A stretch of 64,000 nucleotides of DNA from Flavobacterium rivuli WB 3.3-2 = DSM 21788 (GTDB lineage: Bacteria > Bacteroidota > Bacteroidia > Flavobacteriales > Flavobacteriaceae). A program made the translations under genes and the position numbers. Positions 1-8,527 of the stretch are shown here, piece after piece. The notes beneath the pieces were generated by a model. That model saw only the letters and a program-made list of their open reading frames with translations, had not been told where the DNA came from and searched no databases. Each line of letters opens with the position of its first letter. Position 1 is the stretch's first letter. The stretch is taken from contig NZ_KB899974.1 in the NCBI RefSeq assembly GCF_000378485.1, positions 1-64,000 on the forward strand, in the 5' to 3' direction.

Positions 1-40
1 GTATACGCGTAAATCATTGTCCAAAGCAATGAACCTTTTA

Positions 41-146
41 AGGTGATTATTGCGGCGGGGCTCACCTCTTCCCATCCCGAACAGAGTAGTTAAGCCCGCC
101 TGCGCAGATGGTACTGCAGTTTGTGGGAGAGTATGTCATCGCCTTT
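41..146 (+). rRNA. rrf: 5S ribosomal RNA
   Basis: The conserved 5S core is visible, including CCCATCCCGAACAG and TTAAGCCCGCCTGCGC, followed by GGTACTGCAGTTTGTGGGAGAG. The first ten bases (AGGTGATTAT) pair with the last ones (ATGTCATCGCCT) to close helix I, which sets the ends at about 41 and 146. The rest of the rRNA operon would lie left of the window. A strong terminator follows directly. Confidence 0.95.
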
Positions 147-152
147 CTTTTT

Positions 153-190
153 AAAAGCCCTTTATCCGTATAGATAAAGGGCTTTTTGTT
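153..190 (+). terminator. rRNA operon terminator
   Basis: A perfect 14-bp stem (AAAAGCCCTTTATC at 153-166 with its complement at 173-186) closes a six-base loop and runs into a T tract. It sits just after the 5S rRNA and ends the rRNA transcript. Confidence 0.9.
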
Positions 191-604
191 TTATAGAAAA
201 CTATAAAAATTGGAAAGAATTGGATCAACACCAAAACCTGTGGGATTGGCAATTTATGCATATAAATTAATTACCCTCAAATTTAATAATCTTACATAAC
301 GTAAACCCCGGAATTTACTTCTAAAATTCTCTGTTTTTGCATTTTTGCAAATTGTTGTTTAGATTTTGGATACTAAAATATTCAGTCTGATCTTAAACAT
401 TTAGGCAGAATTACATCAGTCTGTTGTTGGAAATTTAATTACAAGCAGACATCTTATTGATATTGTTGATTTTTAGAAAGCCGTAAAGAGCTGGTTTAGA
501 AAATAATAAAGGATTAAGAGGCGCAGTTTATAGATTATAAAAGTAAGAGCAAAATTACAATCTCGTTGTTGAGGGATTGTAAAATAAATTTAAATCTCTT
601 AAGC
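191..604. other. intergenic region after the rRNA operon
   Basis: About 410 AT-rich bases without a credible coding frame. The only structure I see is a weak minus-strand terminator near 551-584. It separates the rRNA operon from the convergent TPR regulator gene. Confidence 0.6.
551..584 (-). terminator. probable terminator of the TPR/HTH gene
   Basis: TTACAATC (555-562) pairs with GATTGTAA (575-582). Read on the minus strand, the hairpin is followed by a short T run. It lies about 20 bases past the stop codon at 605. Confidence 0.5.
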
Positions 605-2086
605 TCAGGAAATAATTGATTCTAAAAACTGTTCTACCGTTTGATATTGGTTAGTCTGTAGCTTTTTCTTGAGCCTCATTTTGCATGCCCTTACGCTTTG
701 CGGAGAAATGCCAAGTATGTTTGCCATATCGTTACCGTTTAGCTTTAGCCTCATCAGCACCAATATCCGTACTTCGGCCTCGGTAACAGAAATGCCGCTT
801 TGCATTATCCTGCTAAAAAAATCAGGGTATATTGCCGCAAAGCGCTTTTTAAATTTGTCCCAGCCGTCATCAGTAAAAATTTTATGTTCTAATAAGTCAT
901 CCACATTATAATAAGTATTTACGGCTTCTTTATTAGGCTCCTGCAGTTTATTAATTATGTTATTTTTATAGGTTAGGTCTATAATGTAGGTTTTAAGTTC
1001 TTCTTCTTTTACCCCGATAAGTTGCAGGGAATTTTCCAGCTCCAACTCTAACTGTTTTTTCCTGAACTTTATAACTGAAAGATAGCGGTAAACAAAAAGC
1101 GCCGAAATAAGCAATGCAGCCAGTACACAAACGGCAACAAGCATAAAACGGCTATTGGCAATTTCCTTCTCATTTTGAAGGTTTTTAATACGCAGGTTTT
1201 TAACCTCAAAGCCTAAATTTGCCTGGTATTGCGACAGGAGGTTGCTTTGGTTGGCTTCCATAATCTCTTTTTCTACCTCATAATGTTTTTTAAAATAATA
1301 TAATGCGGAATCCGGTTCATTAAAAAGATCATAATTGCGGGATAGTTCGCGAAAACCTTCACTTAAGCGTACTTTGCTTTTTACTTTATAGCTAAGATTT
1401 AGGCATTTACGGCCTGATTCAAGTGTTTTTTCCTTGTTGCCCTGTTTGGCATATACGGTACTGAGATTTTGGTAGGCGGTGGCCATACCCTCAGAGTAGT
1501 TTATTTTTTTACATTCATCTAAAGACAGCAAATAGTATTTTAAAGCAGGATTAAAAGCCCCTGAAAAACGGTATATCTGGCCTTGGTTGTTATAGGCAAT
1601 AGCCAGGTCATGTGGTTCGTTAATTTCCTTAAACAGCCTGATGGCTTCATTGTTTTGGGCAAACGCGGCTTTAAAATCGCGTTGTTCTTTAAGTATAAGT
1701 GCGCGATTAGTGTGTGTTAGCCCTAAAAGCCTTTTCATTCCGGTTTTTTTAGCCAGCAAGGCAGCTTCTGCGTAGCATTCCATGGCAGCGGTATTATTTT
1801 CGAGCCGCCAGTGTACCAATCCCAAATTATTAAGTAGTGTTGCAGTTTCCATTTCATTACCCGATGCTTTTACCCTTTTGTAAGCCTGGGTAAAATATTT
1901 GAGTGCCTCCTGATAGTTGCCTGTACGCCACTGTTCGTTGCCAAGGTTAGTAAGGGAGGCAGATGCATCTTTATTGGGCAGGTTATTTTTTGGATTGGTT
2001 CTTTCCCCGCTGCTATTGCAGCTAACAGCAATTAATAAAAGCACACACATGCTTATTAAGCACTTTACTTTATTTGTATTCAGCAT
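605..2086 (-). CDS. TPR-repeat lipoprotein/membrane protein with C-terminal LuxR-like HTH
   Basis: The likely start is the ATG at 2084-2086 (493 aa), because it gives a proper signal ending in the lipobox LIAVSC; an upstream in-frame start at 2122 would add 12 residues. Tetratricopeptide repeats fill roughly residues 35-280 (for example LTNLGNEQWRTGNYQEALKY). One transmembrane helix follows near residue 325 (FMLVAVCVLAALLISALFVY), then a coiled coil, and a C-terminal helix-turn-helix (EAEVRILVLMRLKLNGNDMA, ILGISPQSVRACKMRLKKKL). This is a common Bacteroidota architecture, presumably an envelope-anchored sensor with an inward-facing DNA-binding domain, with the repeats binding an unknown partner. 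The combination of lipobox and an internal membrane helix leaves topology open. No target is evident; the neighbouring T9SS protein is transcribed in the same direction but separated by a terminator. Confidence 0.8.
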   Translation of the reverse strand: MLNTNKVKCLISMCVLLLIAVSCNSSGERTNPKNNLPNKDASASLTNLGNEQWRTGNYQEALKYFTQAYKRVKASGNEMETATLLNNLGLVHWRLENNTAAMECYAEAALLAKKTGMKRLLGLTHTNRALILKEQRDFKAAFAQNNEAIRLFKEINEPHDLAIAYNNQGQIYRFSGAFNPALKYYLLSLDECKKINYSEGMATAYQNLSTVYAKQGNKEKTLESGRKCLNLSYKVKSKVRLSEGFRELSRNYDLFNEPDSALYYFKKHYEVEKEIMEANQSNLLSQYQANLGFEVKNLRIKNLQNEKEIANSRFMLVAVCVLAALLISALFVYRYLSVIKFRKKQLELELENSLQLIGVKEEELKTYIIDLTYKNNIINKLQEPNKEAVNTYYNVDDLLEHKIFTDDGWDKFKKRFAAIYPDFFSRIMQSGISVTEAEVRILVLMRLKLNGNDMANILGISPQSVRACKMRLKKKLQTNQYQTVEQFLESIIS

Positions 2087-2121
2087 AATGTTCAAATATA
2101 AATTTTTATGCTGCATAAACA

Positions 2122-2155
2122 AAAAATGGCTCCGGATATTTAACCCGGAGCCACT
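2122..2155 (-). terminator. terminator of the SBBP-repeat protein gene
   Basis: GGCTCCGG (2128-2135) pairs with CCGGAGCC (2145-2152). On the minus strand the hairpin is followed by ATTTTTT. It lies just past the stop of the 1051-residue gene and uncouples it from the downstream TPR regulator. Confidence 0.85.
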
Positions 2156-2175
2156 GTTTTTTTTTATTTATAAAA

Positions 2176-5100
2176 CTATTTAATAATCATCTTTCTTGAC
2201 TGTTTAAAGCCGTTAGATTCTATCTGGTAAAAATATATGCCGGGTAATAACCCTTTGGTATCAAATGTTACTGTATTTATACCTGCAGCATAAGCACCAT
2301 TGAAAACTTCTGTTATAAATTTCCCCTGAGCATTGTACAGCTTTACAACAGCCTTACCGCCATTTATAAGTGTAAAAGGTATTGTAGTGCTGCCATACAC
2401 AGGATTAGGATAGTTTTGTCCAAGCAAATTCTTTGCTGTATTTGGGGTTAACCTGTCCGGAAGGCTAAGTGTGCCATCGTGCTCTGTTTCAAAAAAGTAA
2501 ATTCCTTCATAAAATGCCTGGTTGCCCACACTGCCTGCTAAAAGTAGCCTGTCATCAGTATGTGGTATAAGCCTTTTACCATAAAACTCGGCATATTCAG
2601 GACCAACAAAAAATTCTTCATTACTATTTTGTCCATTTCCATCAATTGTAATCAACGAGGCAACAGGAAAGGGCTCGGTAAAAATTTTATGCGGGAAAGG
2701 GTCTGTAATTACCTGGTCTAATATATAGCACATATCAGACCCATCTATATGAAAGTCATTATAATATCGCATATTTTCTGACTCAAAATTCCAAATGATG
2801 TCGCCATCGGGGCTGTATTTTAATATCGCGTTGTGTATATCGCCATTGTATGCAATACTATAGCCTGAAATACCTATAGCACCATTACTAAAAGGTTTAA
2901 TGGTGTATGAACGCTCGTTCTTGTCATCTACGCCAAATGTCTGAAACCATTGTACTACACCTGCTGCACTTATTTTTGTGGTAATAATGTTTTCATCATA
3001 AGTATCGCTGTTTTGCGTAAAGCCGTTTATGAAAATGTTGCCGTCTGCCGCAATATAAAGGTCAGTACCAGATGAAGATGCTCCTTCAACATTTACGGGT
3101 GTAATCCATCCAGGAGTTCCGTCAGCATTAAACTGTACCGCTGTAAGGTTTATTGCCTGAGACATAAAGTTGCCGCTACCATGTGCCCCTGTAAGTATAA
3201 GCTGACCGCTGTTGTTTACCTTGCCTGCTTTAATTTGGTATATATTATTTCCGCTTGTACCCGGCATATAGGTTTTCCAGGCTTCAGAGCCATCAGCATT
3301 AAGTTTAATCCCTACAAAAGACGTAGTGCTACTTTGTTCTGTTTCATAAGCTGTACCACCAAGATATACTGAGCCATCTGCCTGCGGTTCCATAACATAT
3401 ACTAAGGGGTTATATAGTTCTATTTGAGATGACCAAAGCTGGCTACCTTGTGGTGAAAGCTTAATGACTTTTAAAACGGGGGGATACTCCTCAAAACCAG
3501 GTAGCAGGCACACATAAGCGTTTCCATTAGCATCAACCCTGCCAATAATACCTTCGGCCGGGTTACCGTTTTCGGCATTATATACTACATTCCATGCTAC
3601 AGCGCCCTCAGCATTATGCTTTACAATAAAGTAATTTGCATTAAGCATATCATCAGAAAAATTGTAGTAGGAACCTGTAGAAAAAGTATTGCCATTACTA
3701 TCTCCAAACGAATTTAGCATAGAAGCTCCCGGAGATCCTGTATTTGTATATAGTGCATTCCAGTCGGTTTGCGGTGCGGTGCTGCCAAAGCCTGATTTAA
3801 CAGTTTCGAACACAGCACCGTTTGCAGTGTAATATGAATTTACAGAAAAGTAAACATTACCATTGTTATCAATACCCGTACCAGCCATTTGGCCCATACT
3901 TGCAGTACCGCTGGCAGTAGAAATTACAAAAGCAGCCTGACCCAGTAAAACACCTTCAGGAGAATATTTGTAGGCGCGTGCTGCTGCATCCTGTTCCCAC
4001 TCTTCTGCGCCGGGGGTCATACCATTTGCAGATGCTACAATGTTGCCCTCTGCATCAAAAGATAATGTAGCATTACGTGTATCAATAAGGTCTGTAGTTT
4101 CTTCCACCCAGTTCTGCGTGCCATCTGTGTTGTAAGACAGCAGCACAGTACCATCATCTGCAAATTCACCCAAATGGCTGCCTGCTACATATAATTTATT
4201 ATTTTTAAAGCCAATTTTCCAACCCAGGGTTATCTCGTTGCCGCTTTTATAGGTTTCAACCCATTGCTGCTCCCCTAAAGCATTGTATTTTATAGTCCCT
4301 ATGCGGTTAAGGAAAATATCAAAAGTACCTGTAACATAAATATTCCCATCGGCATCGGTAGTAATTGCCCGCGGTACAGAGTTGGTTACATCAGCAAGGT
4401 TATCAGGGTCGGTACTTTCATAATTATATGCCTGTTCCCACAGTTTTGTACCCTGCGGATTGTATTTAACAGTATGATAATTAAGCCACCCGTCCGGGTT
4501 AGGGCTGTATCCGGTAACTAAAACATTGCCATTAGCATCTACTGCTACAGCTGTTGCCTCATTCCAGCTTTCTCCGCCTGCGGGGTTTTCTGTGTGGTGC
4601 CATTGCTCAACGCCACTACTGTTATATTTTAGGGTAAGAAAATCTACAGAACTGCCAGACCATCCAATTCCTGTAATGTAAATGTTTCCATTTATATCGG
4701 TTGTCATACCGTTGGGTATTTCAATCCCCTCATTACCGTTATCAAAGGTTACATCCCATAGTGTAGAACCATCTGTTGCATATTTAATAAGACGGATATC
4801 CATATCATTACCATTCCATTTAATGCCGGATACAATTATGTTTCCGGAATTGTCTAATGCTATGTGCATACCATACTCTACGGCATATTGAGTTGCCTGT
4901 TCGCGTTTTTGCCATAATGTTTGCCCATCCGGGCCAATTTTTATGGTAAAAAAGTCTCCGGCAGGATGATTTTCATTAGTACTCCCGCCGGTAATGTAAG
5001 TATTGCCGGCACCGTCTGTAACAGATGCGTATGGCACATTATTGCCTTTATAAGCCTCACCACCATAAAATTCATAAGTATTAGAAAAAGTAGCAATATG

Positions 5101-5331
5101 TGGTGTTCGTGTATCTATTTGAGACAATATTTTTTGATCCGGATTTAAAACCTCCGTAGTGCCGTAATTCGGCTTAAAGGAGTTCCATCGTGTTAATGTG
5201 GAAATGCTGCCACTTGTTTTAGAAACCTGATAGCCGTTTTGTTCTTTAAGTGTCGGGCTTTGTGCCACAACGCCTGTATGTAATGCCGCTGTTGCTATTA
5301 AAGCAACTATAGACTTAGTGGTAATTTTCAT
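2176..5331 (-). CDS. secreted SBBP-repeat beta-propeller protein with T9SS type A sorting domain
   Basis: I take the ATG at 5329-5331 (MKITTKSIVALIATAALHTG, 1051 aa), which starts a normal signal peptide; a TTG three codons upstream is the alternative. The body consists of many repeats of about 45-60 residues with the signature GNIYVTG/GNVLVTG followed by VKYN and a W-containing strand, typical of SBBP repeats that build beta-propellers. The last 80 residues carry a type A T9SS C-terminal domain: YPNPVYGSTTIPFTL, VKLYNAQGKFI, GIYFYQIESNGFKQSRKMII. The product should cross the outer membrane through T9SS and be anchored or released at the cell surface. Substrate is unknown. It is a single-gene unit with its own terminator. 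Confidence 0.88.
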   Translation of the reverse strand: MKITTKSIVALIATAALHTGVVAQSPTLKEQNGYQVSKTSGSISTLTRWNSFKPNYGTTEVLNPDQKILSQIDTRTPHIATFSNTYEFYGGEAYKGNNVPYASVTDGAGNTYITGGSTNENHPAGDFFTIKIGPDGQTLWQKREQATQYAVEYGMHIALDNSGNIIVSGIKWNGNDMDIRLIKYATDGSTLWDVTFDNGNEGIEIPNGMTTDINGNIYITGIGWSGSSVDFLTLKYNSSGVEQWHHTENPAGGESWNEATAVAVDANGNVLVTGYSPNPDGWLNYHTVKYNPQGTKLWEQAYNYESTDPDNLADVTNSVPRAITTDADGNIYVTGTFDIFLNRIGTIKYNALGEQQWVETYKSGNEITLGWKIGFKNNKLYVAGSHLGEFADDGTVLLSYNTDGTQNWVEETTDLIDTRNATLSFDAEGNIVASANGMTPGAEEWEQDAAARAYKYSPEGVLLGQAAFVISTASGTASMGQMAGTGIDNNGNVYFSVNSYYTANGAVFETVKSGFGSTAPQTDWNALYTNTGSPGASMLNSFGDSNGNTFSTGSYYNFSDDMLNANYFIVKHNAEGAVAWNVVYNAENGNPAEGIIGRVDANGNAYVCLLPGFEEYPPVLKVIKLSPQGSQLWSSQIELYNPLVYVMEPQADGSVYLGGTAYETEQSSTTSFVGIKLNADGSEAWKTYMPGTSGNNIYQIKAGKVNNSGQLILTGAHGSGNFMSQAINLTAVQFNADGTPGWITPVNVEGASSSGTDLYIAADGNIFINGFTQNSDTYDENIITTKISAAGVVQWFQTFGVDDKNERSYTIKPFSNGAIGISGYSIAYNGDIHNAILKYSPDGDIIWNFESENMRYYNDFHIDGSDMCYILDQVITDPFPHKIFTEPFPVASLITIDGNGQNSNEEFFVGPEYAEFYGKRLIPHTDDRLLLAGSVGNQAFYEGIYFFETEHDGTLSLPDRLTPNTAKNLLGQNYPNPVYGSTTIPFTLINGGKAVVKLYNAQGKFITEVFNGAYAAGINTVTFDTKGLLPGIYFYQIESNGFKQSRKMIIK

Positions 5332-5340
5332 GTCATACAA

Positions 5341-5825
5341 TTTAAATGAAGTATGTAAATTTATTATTATTATCGGTTTTTAGCTTTTTTTTGTGTTGAC
5401 ATCTGTGTTGACAAAAATATTATTGTTGCCTGAATATCAAATTTTTATTAAACAGAACTATATGAATCATTTACCTGATTAATTTGGTTTACCACTTTTA
5501 TACTCTAACAATTATTAAATAAATTTTTACTAAAAATTTGATATCTATTTATTTTCGTTATCTCATAATCTTGAATTAACAAGTATTCATTTTGTATATT
5601 ATATGGGTACAATTTGCAAAAGCTTATTTTTAAAATGCAATATTTAAAGTTTTTAAAGTGTAAGCATTGTGCTTGAATCGGCGGAAATATCCATTAAAAT
5701 TTAAACAGGTTTTTAAAATTCTCGAATTAATATTTTAGCATTAAACTATTTGACAGACCTATAGTCTAATCTTTAATAAATTAACTGGGACAATTATTTA
5801 CTTTTATAACATACACAAATTATTT
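5341..5825. other. divergent intergenic region with a short direct repeat
   Basis: About 485 very AT-rich bases separate two divergently transcribed genes. No reading frame is supported. It holds a tandem TGTGTTGACA repeat near the upstream side of the SBBP gene, listed separately. Confidence 0.6.
5392..5413. repeat. 10-bp direct repeat with 12-bp period, possible operator
   Basis: TGTGTTGACA occurs at 5392-5401 and again at 5404-5413. It lies about 60-80 bases upstream of the SBBP protein start in otherwise A/T-dominated DNA. A helical-turn spacing suggests a binding site for a regulator, but this is inference only. Confidence 0.4.
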
Positions 5826-7064
5826 ATGGGATTAGCAGAACAAACATGGTCGCGCAGAAAATTTATAACTACGGCAGCAGGAGCGGGGACAATTATAGTT
5901 TTAAATCCATCAATAGGTTGGGCTTTTGACAGGAACGACCCAAAAGTAGCTGCGATTGTAGCAAAAACTATGGGTATAGATGCTCACAACCACATTGATG
6001 TGCCGCTTAATACAGCCGAACTTCCCGGCCCAAAAATTGACTTACTGGGCGAAATGAAAAAATCGGGATTATCAGCAATTACCACTGCTTTTGCGGTTGA
6101 TTATCAGAAATTAAAGAATCCCGGTGAAGCGTATGAGCGTTTTATTAACGGCTTAACAGCAACCGATAAGGTTTTAGAAGATAATAATATGAAACGGGCC
6201 CTTAATTTAACCGACTTAAAAACTGCCAAAAAAAGTAATGTGCCTACAGTTATACAATCGGTTGAAGGCGGTCACTTTTTAGAAGGAAAAATTGAAAGAT
6301 TGGAAGTTGCTTACAACAGGGGTTTGCGCCATCTTACGTTATTGCATGATAATGATGCATCGGTGCCATTGGGCGATGTGTTTACAAACCCTGCTCAATT
6401 TGGCGGGTTAACTTCTTTTGGGGCAGATGTTATTAAAGAGTGTAACAGGCTGGGCATTTTGATAGACCTATCTCACGGTACCAATGATATGGTAAATGCT
6501 GCTCTAAAAATTACGACCAAACCGGTGCTGGTTTCGCATACAGGCCTTGATACCCAATTGGGGCAAAATGAGAACATGGCTAAAATGATGAAGCCAAGGC
6601 TTATTAGTAAAGAGCAGGCTAAAATTGTTGCCAGTGCAGGTGGTGTGATTGGTGTATGGACGCACCTCGCAGAAAATCCTCTGGAGTATGCTCATAATAT
6701 TAAAGCTATGGTAAATGTTGTAGGTATAGACCATGTTTGTATTGGTACAGATACCAAGCTCACTCCTGCATACAGGTCGCCTAATGATAGTGGCAGGCCG
6801 GGTGGGCAGGGGCCACAGCAAGGTGGCAACAGTGCCATTTCTAAAGAAGGGCCTAAACCAGATGTGCAAAAAAGTCCCGGTGGCGATAAGAACAAAGGCA
6901 GGATGGGTGGAGGTACAAACCAGGCATGGGCAGATCAAAAAGAAGGGTTTTATTACACAGTTGTTGACGCACTTCTTAAAACAGGTTTTACTGAAGGGGA
7001 AATTGCTAAAATAGGAGGTGATAATTATTGTCGTGTATTTGACGCTGCTACAAAGGGTAAATAA
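5826..7064 (+). CDS. membrane dipeptidase (peptidase family M19), Tat-exported
   Basis: The 412-residue product resembles renal-type dipeptidases, zinc enzymes that hydrolyse dipeptides. Visible motifs are IDAHNHID (His54; the usual HxD metal pair appears as HNH here), SVEGGHFL with the bridging-type Glu, GILIDLSHGT, PVLVSHTGL and GIDHVCIGTD. The N-terminus WSRRKFITTAAGAG is a twin-arginine signal, so the folded enzyme should be exported to the periplasm. A Gly/Pro/Gln-rich low-complexity insert at about residues 325-365 (RPGGQGPQQGG onward) interrupts the C-terminal part and is not typical of the family. The gene stands alone between a long upstream region and its own terminator. Confidence 0.9.
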   Translation: MGLAEQTWSRRKFITTAAGAGTIIVLNPSIGWAFDRNDPKVAAIVAKTMGIDAHNHIDVPLNTAELPGPKIDLLGEMKKSGLSAITTAFAVDYQKLKNPGEAYERFINGLTATDKVLEDNNMKRALNLTDLKTAKKSNVPTVIQSVEGGHFLEGKIERLEVAYNRGLRHLTLLHDNDASVPLGDVFTNPAQFGGLTSFGADVIKECNRLGILIDLSHGTNDMVNAALKITTKPVLVSHTGLDTQLGQNENMAKMMKPRLISKEQAKIVASAGGVIGVWTHLAENPLEYAHNIKAMVNVVGIDHVCIGTDTKLTPAYRSPNDSGRPGGQGPQQGGNSAISKEGPKPDVQKSPGGDKNKGRMGGGTNQAWADQKEGFYYTVVDALLKTGFTEGEIAKIGGDNYCRVFDAATKGK

Positions 7065-7083
7065 CTATAATTTATAATTATAA

Positions 7084-7124
7084 ATTAAAGCTGCCCAAAG
7101 CATAGTGTGGCAGCTTTAATTTTG
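7084..7124 (+). terminator. terminator of the M19 dipeptidase gene
   Basis: ATTAAAGCTGCC (7084-7095) pairs perfectly with GGCAGCTTTAAT (7109-7120) and is followed by TTTT. The rest of 7125-7363 is AT-rich and shows nothing I can support. Confidence 0.85.
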
Positions 7125-7363
7125 CTGAATTGTAACACAGATACTAATTTTGTCATTCTTGTGCCATTGCAATTGCGTTCAGGCAATTAATGTATTTTTA
7201 AAATATTTTCCTGCATTGTCCCTGATTAAAATCATTTTCGCTATTCCGTTATTATAGCCGTTAACAGAAAAATCAAGATATATAAATTATAGTTCCTATT
7301 GTTATTTTTCATTTGGCCGTGAGTACATTTTTAATTAAACAAATAGTAAATTACTTATCTGAA

Positions 7364-7408
7364 AATATAAAAAAAAGAAGACCCCGGGTGCGAACTCACG
7401 GGGCCTTC
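7364..7408 (-). terminator. terminator of the RND efflux operon
   Basis: GAAGACCCCG (7377-7386) pairs with CGGGGCCTTC (7399-7408) with one mismatch. On the minus strand it is followed by a run of T residues at 7376-7369. It lies 30 bases past the stop of the membrane fusion protein gene. Confidence 0.8.
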
Positions 7409-7437
7409 AACCAAACAAAAATTACGAAACTGATAAT

Positions 7438-8526
7438 TTACTTTTTAATGGGTGTGCCATTTCTTATTTCTTCACTGGCAGATTTAACTAATTGGTCATT
7501 AACCGACAGGCTATCACTGAAAATCTCAATATTATCACCGCTTTCACGGCCTTTTTTTATACCTACGCTTTTAGCTTTATTATCTTTTACGGTAATTACA
7601 AAAGCCCTTTCGCTGGTACTTACCACAGCTGTTTTAGGTACAACAAACGTACTGTCTACGCTATTTAATTTTAGGATTACTTCGGCAACCATACCCGGCA
7701 ATAGCCTTTTGGTTGTATTCTCTACATCCATCTCTACACGTTCAGAACGAAGCCTTAAGTCTAAAGCTCCCGACATACGTTTTATTTTCGCATTAAAGCT
7801 TTGGTTAGGCAGTGAGCGAACGGTAAAGCTAATATCATCACCATTTTTAAGGAAACCGGTATACATCTCCGGTACAGATACCCCTAAACGAAGTTTTTTC
7901 TGATCCTGAATGGTAAATATTGGCAGGTCACTTCCTTTACCTGCCGGACCAACATAAGCTCCTAAGTTTACATTACGGGCTGATACCACACCATCAAAAG
8001 GGGCGCGTATTTGCAAATAGCTTTGTATAGTCTGAACCTCTTTATAAGCAGCTTTAGCTGCCTGTAGCTGCGCATAGTCAGAACTTTTACGGGCAACAGC
8101 CTGGTCAAGGTCATTTTTAGATATTGTACCTTCTACTTTGCTGGTTTCCAGGATACGGTTATAGGTGCTGTTACTGGCAGTATATACCGCTTCCTGAGAG
8201 CGTAACCTTGATTCAGCCGCAGCGATCTGCGAGCTTATCTCGGGTGCTTCAAGCACTATAAGTAATTGGCCTGCTTTTACTTCGCTGCCTATATCTACTT
8301 TAAGCTCCTTTACAAAGCTGCTTACCTTAGCATAAAGGTCTACCTGACGAAAGCCCTGTAATTCTGCCGGTAGGCGAATTTCTGAGGATAGTTTTTCCTT
8401 GTGCAGGTTAACGGTTTCTATTACCGCTTCCGGTTCAGGTGCCGCTTCTTCTTTCTTTTCGCCGCAGCTGCTTAGTAAGTTTAAAGCCAGTAAAGCGGCT
8501 GTTGATGTGATTATATATTTGTTCAT
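7438..8526 (-). CDS. RND efflux system periplasmic adaptor (HlyD/membrane fusion protein)
   Basis: The ATG at 8524-8526 begins a lipoprotein signal with lipobox NLLSSC (362 aa); an in-frame extension overlapping the transporter gene is not needed. The order is N-terminal beta/lipoyl half (LHKEKLSSEIRLPAELQGF), a short alpha-helical hairpin (AESRLRSQEAVYTASNSTYN), the second lipoyl half (YLQIRAPFDGVVSARNVNLG) and a beta-barrel. This adaptor links the inner-membrane RND pump to the outer-membrane channel. It is the last of three co-directional genes, one base after the RND gene stop, so the order is OMF-RND-MFP. Confidence 0.92.
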   Translation of the reverse strand: MNKYIITSTAALLALNLLSSCGEKKEEAAPEPEAVIETVNLHKEKLSSEIRLPAELQGFRQVDLYAKVSSFVKELKVDIGSEVKAGQLLIVLEAPEISSQIAAAESRLRSQEAVYTASNSTYNRILETSKVEGTISKNDLDQAVARKSSDYAQLQAAKAAYKEVQTIQSYLQIRAPFDGVVSARNVNLGAYVGPAGKGSDLPIFTIQDQKKLRLGVSVPEMYTGFLKNGDDISFTVRSLPNQSFNAKIKRMSGALDLRLRSERVEMDVENTTKRLLPGMVAEVILKLNSVDSTFVVPKTAVVSTSERAFVITVKDNKAKSVGIKKGRESGDNIEIFSDSLSVNDQLVKSASEEIRNGTPIKK

Positions 8527-8527
8527 C

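Noticed and set aside
7313..7903. 196-residue plus-strand frame overlapping the efflux adaptor gene
   Set aside because: It is antisense to a well-supported HlyD-family gene and has no recognisable domain.
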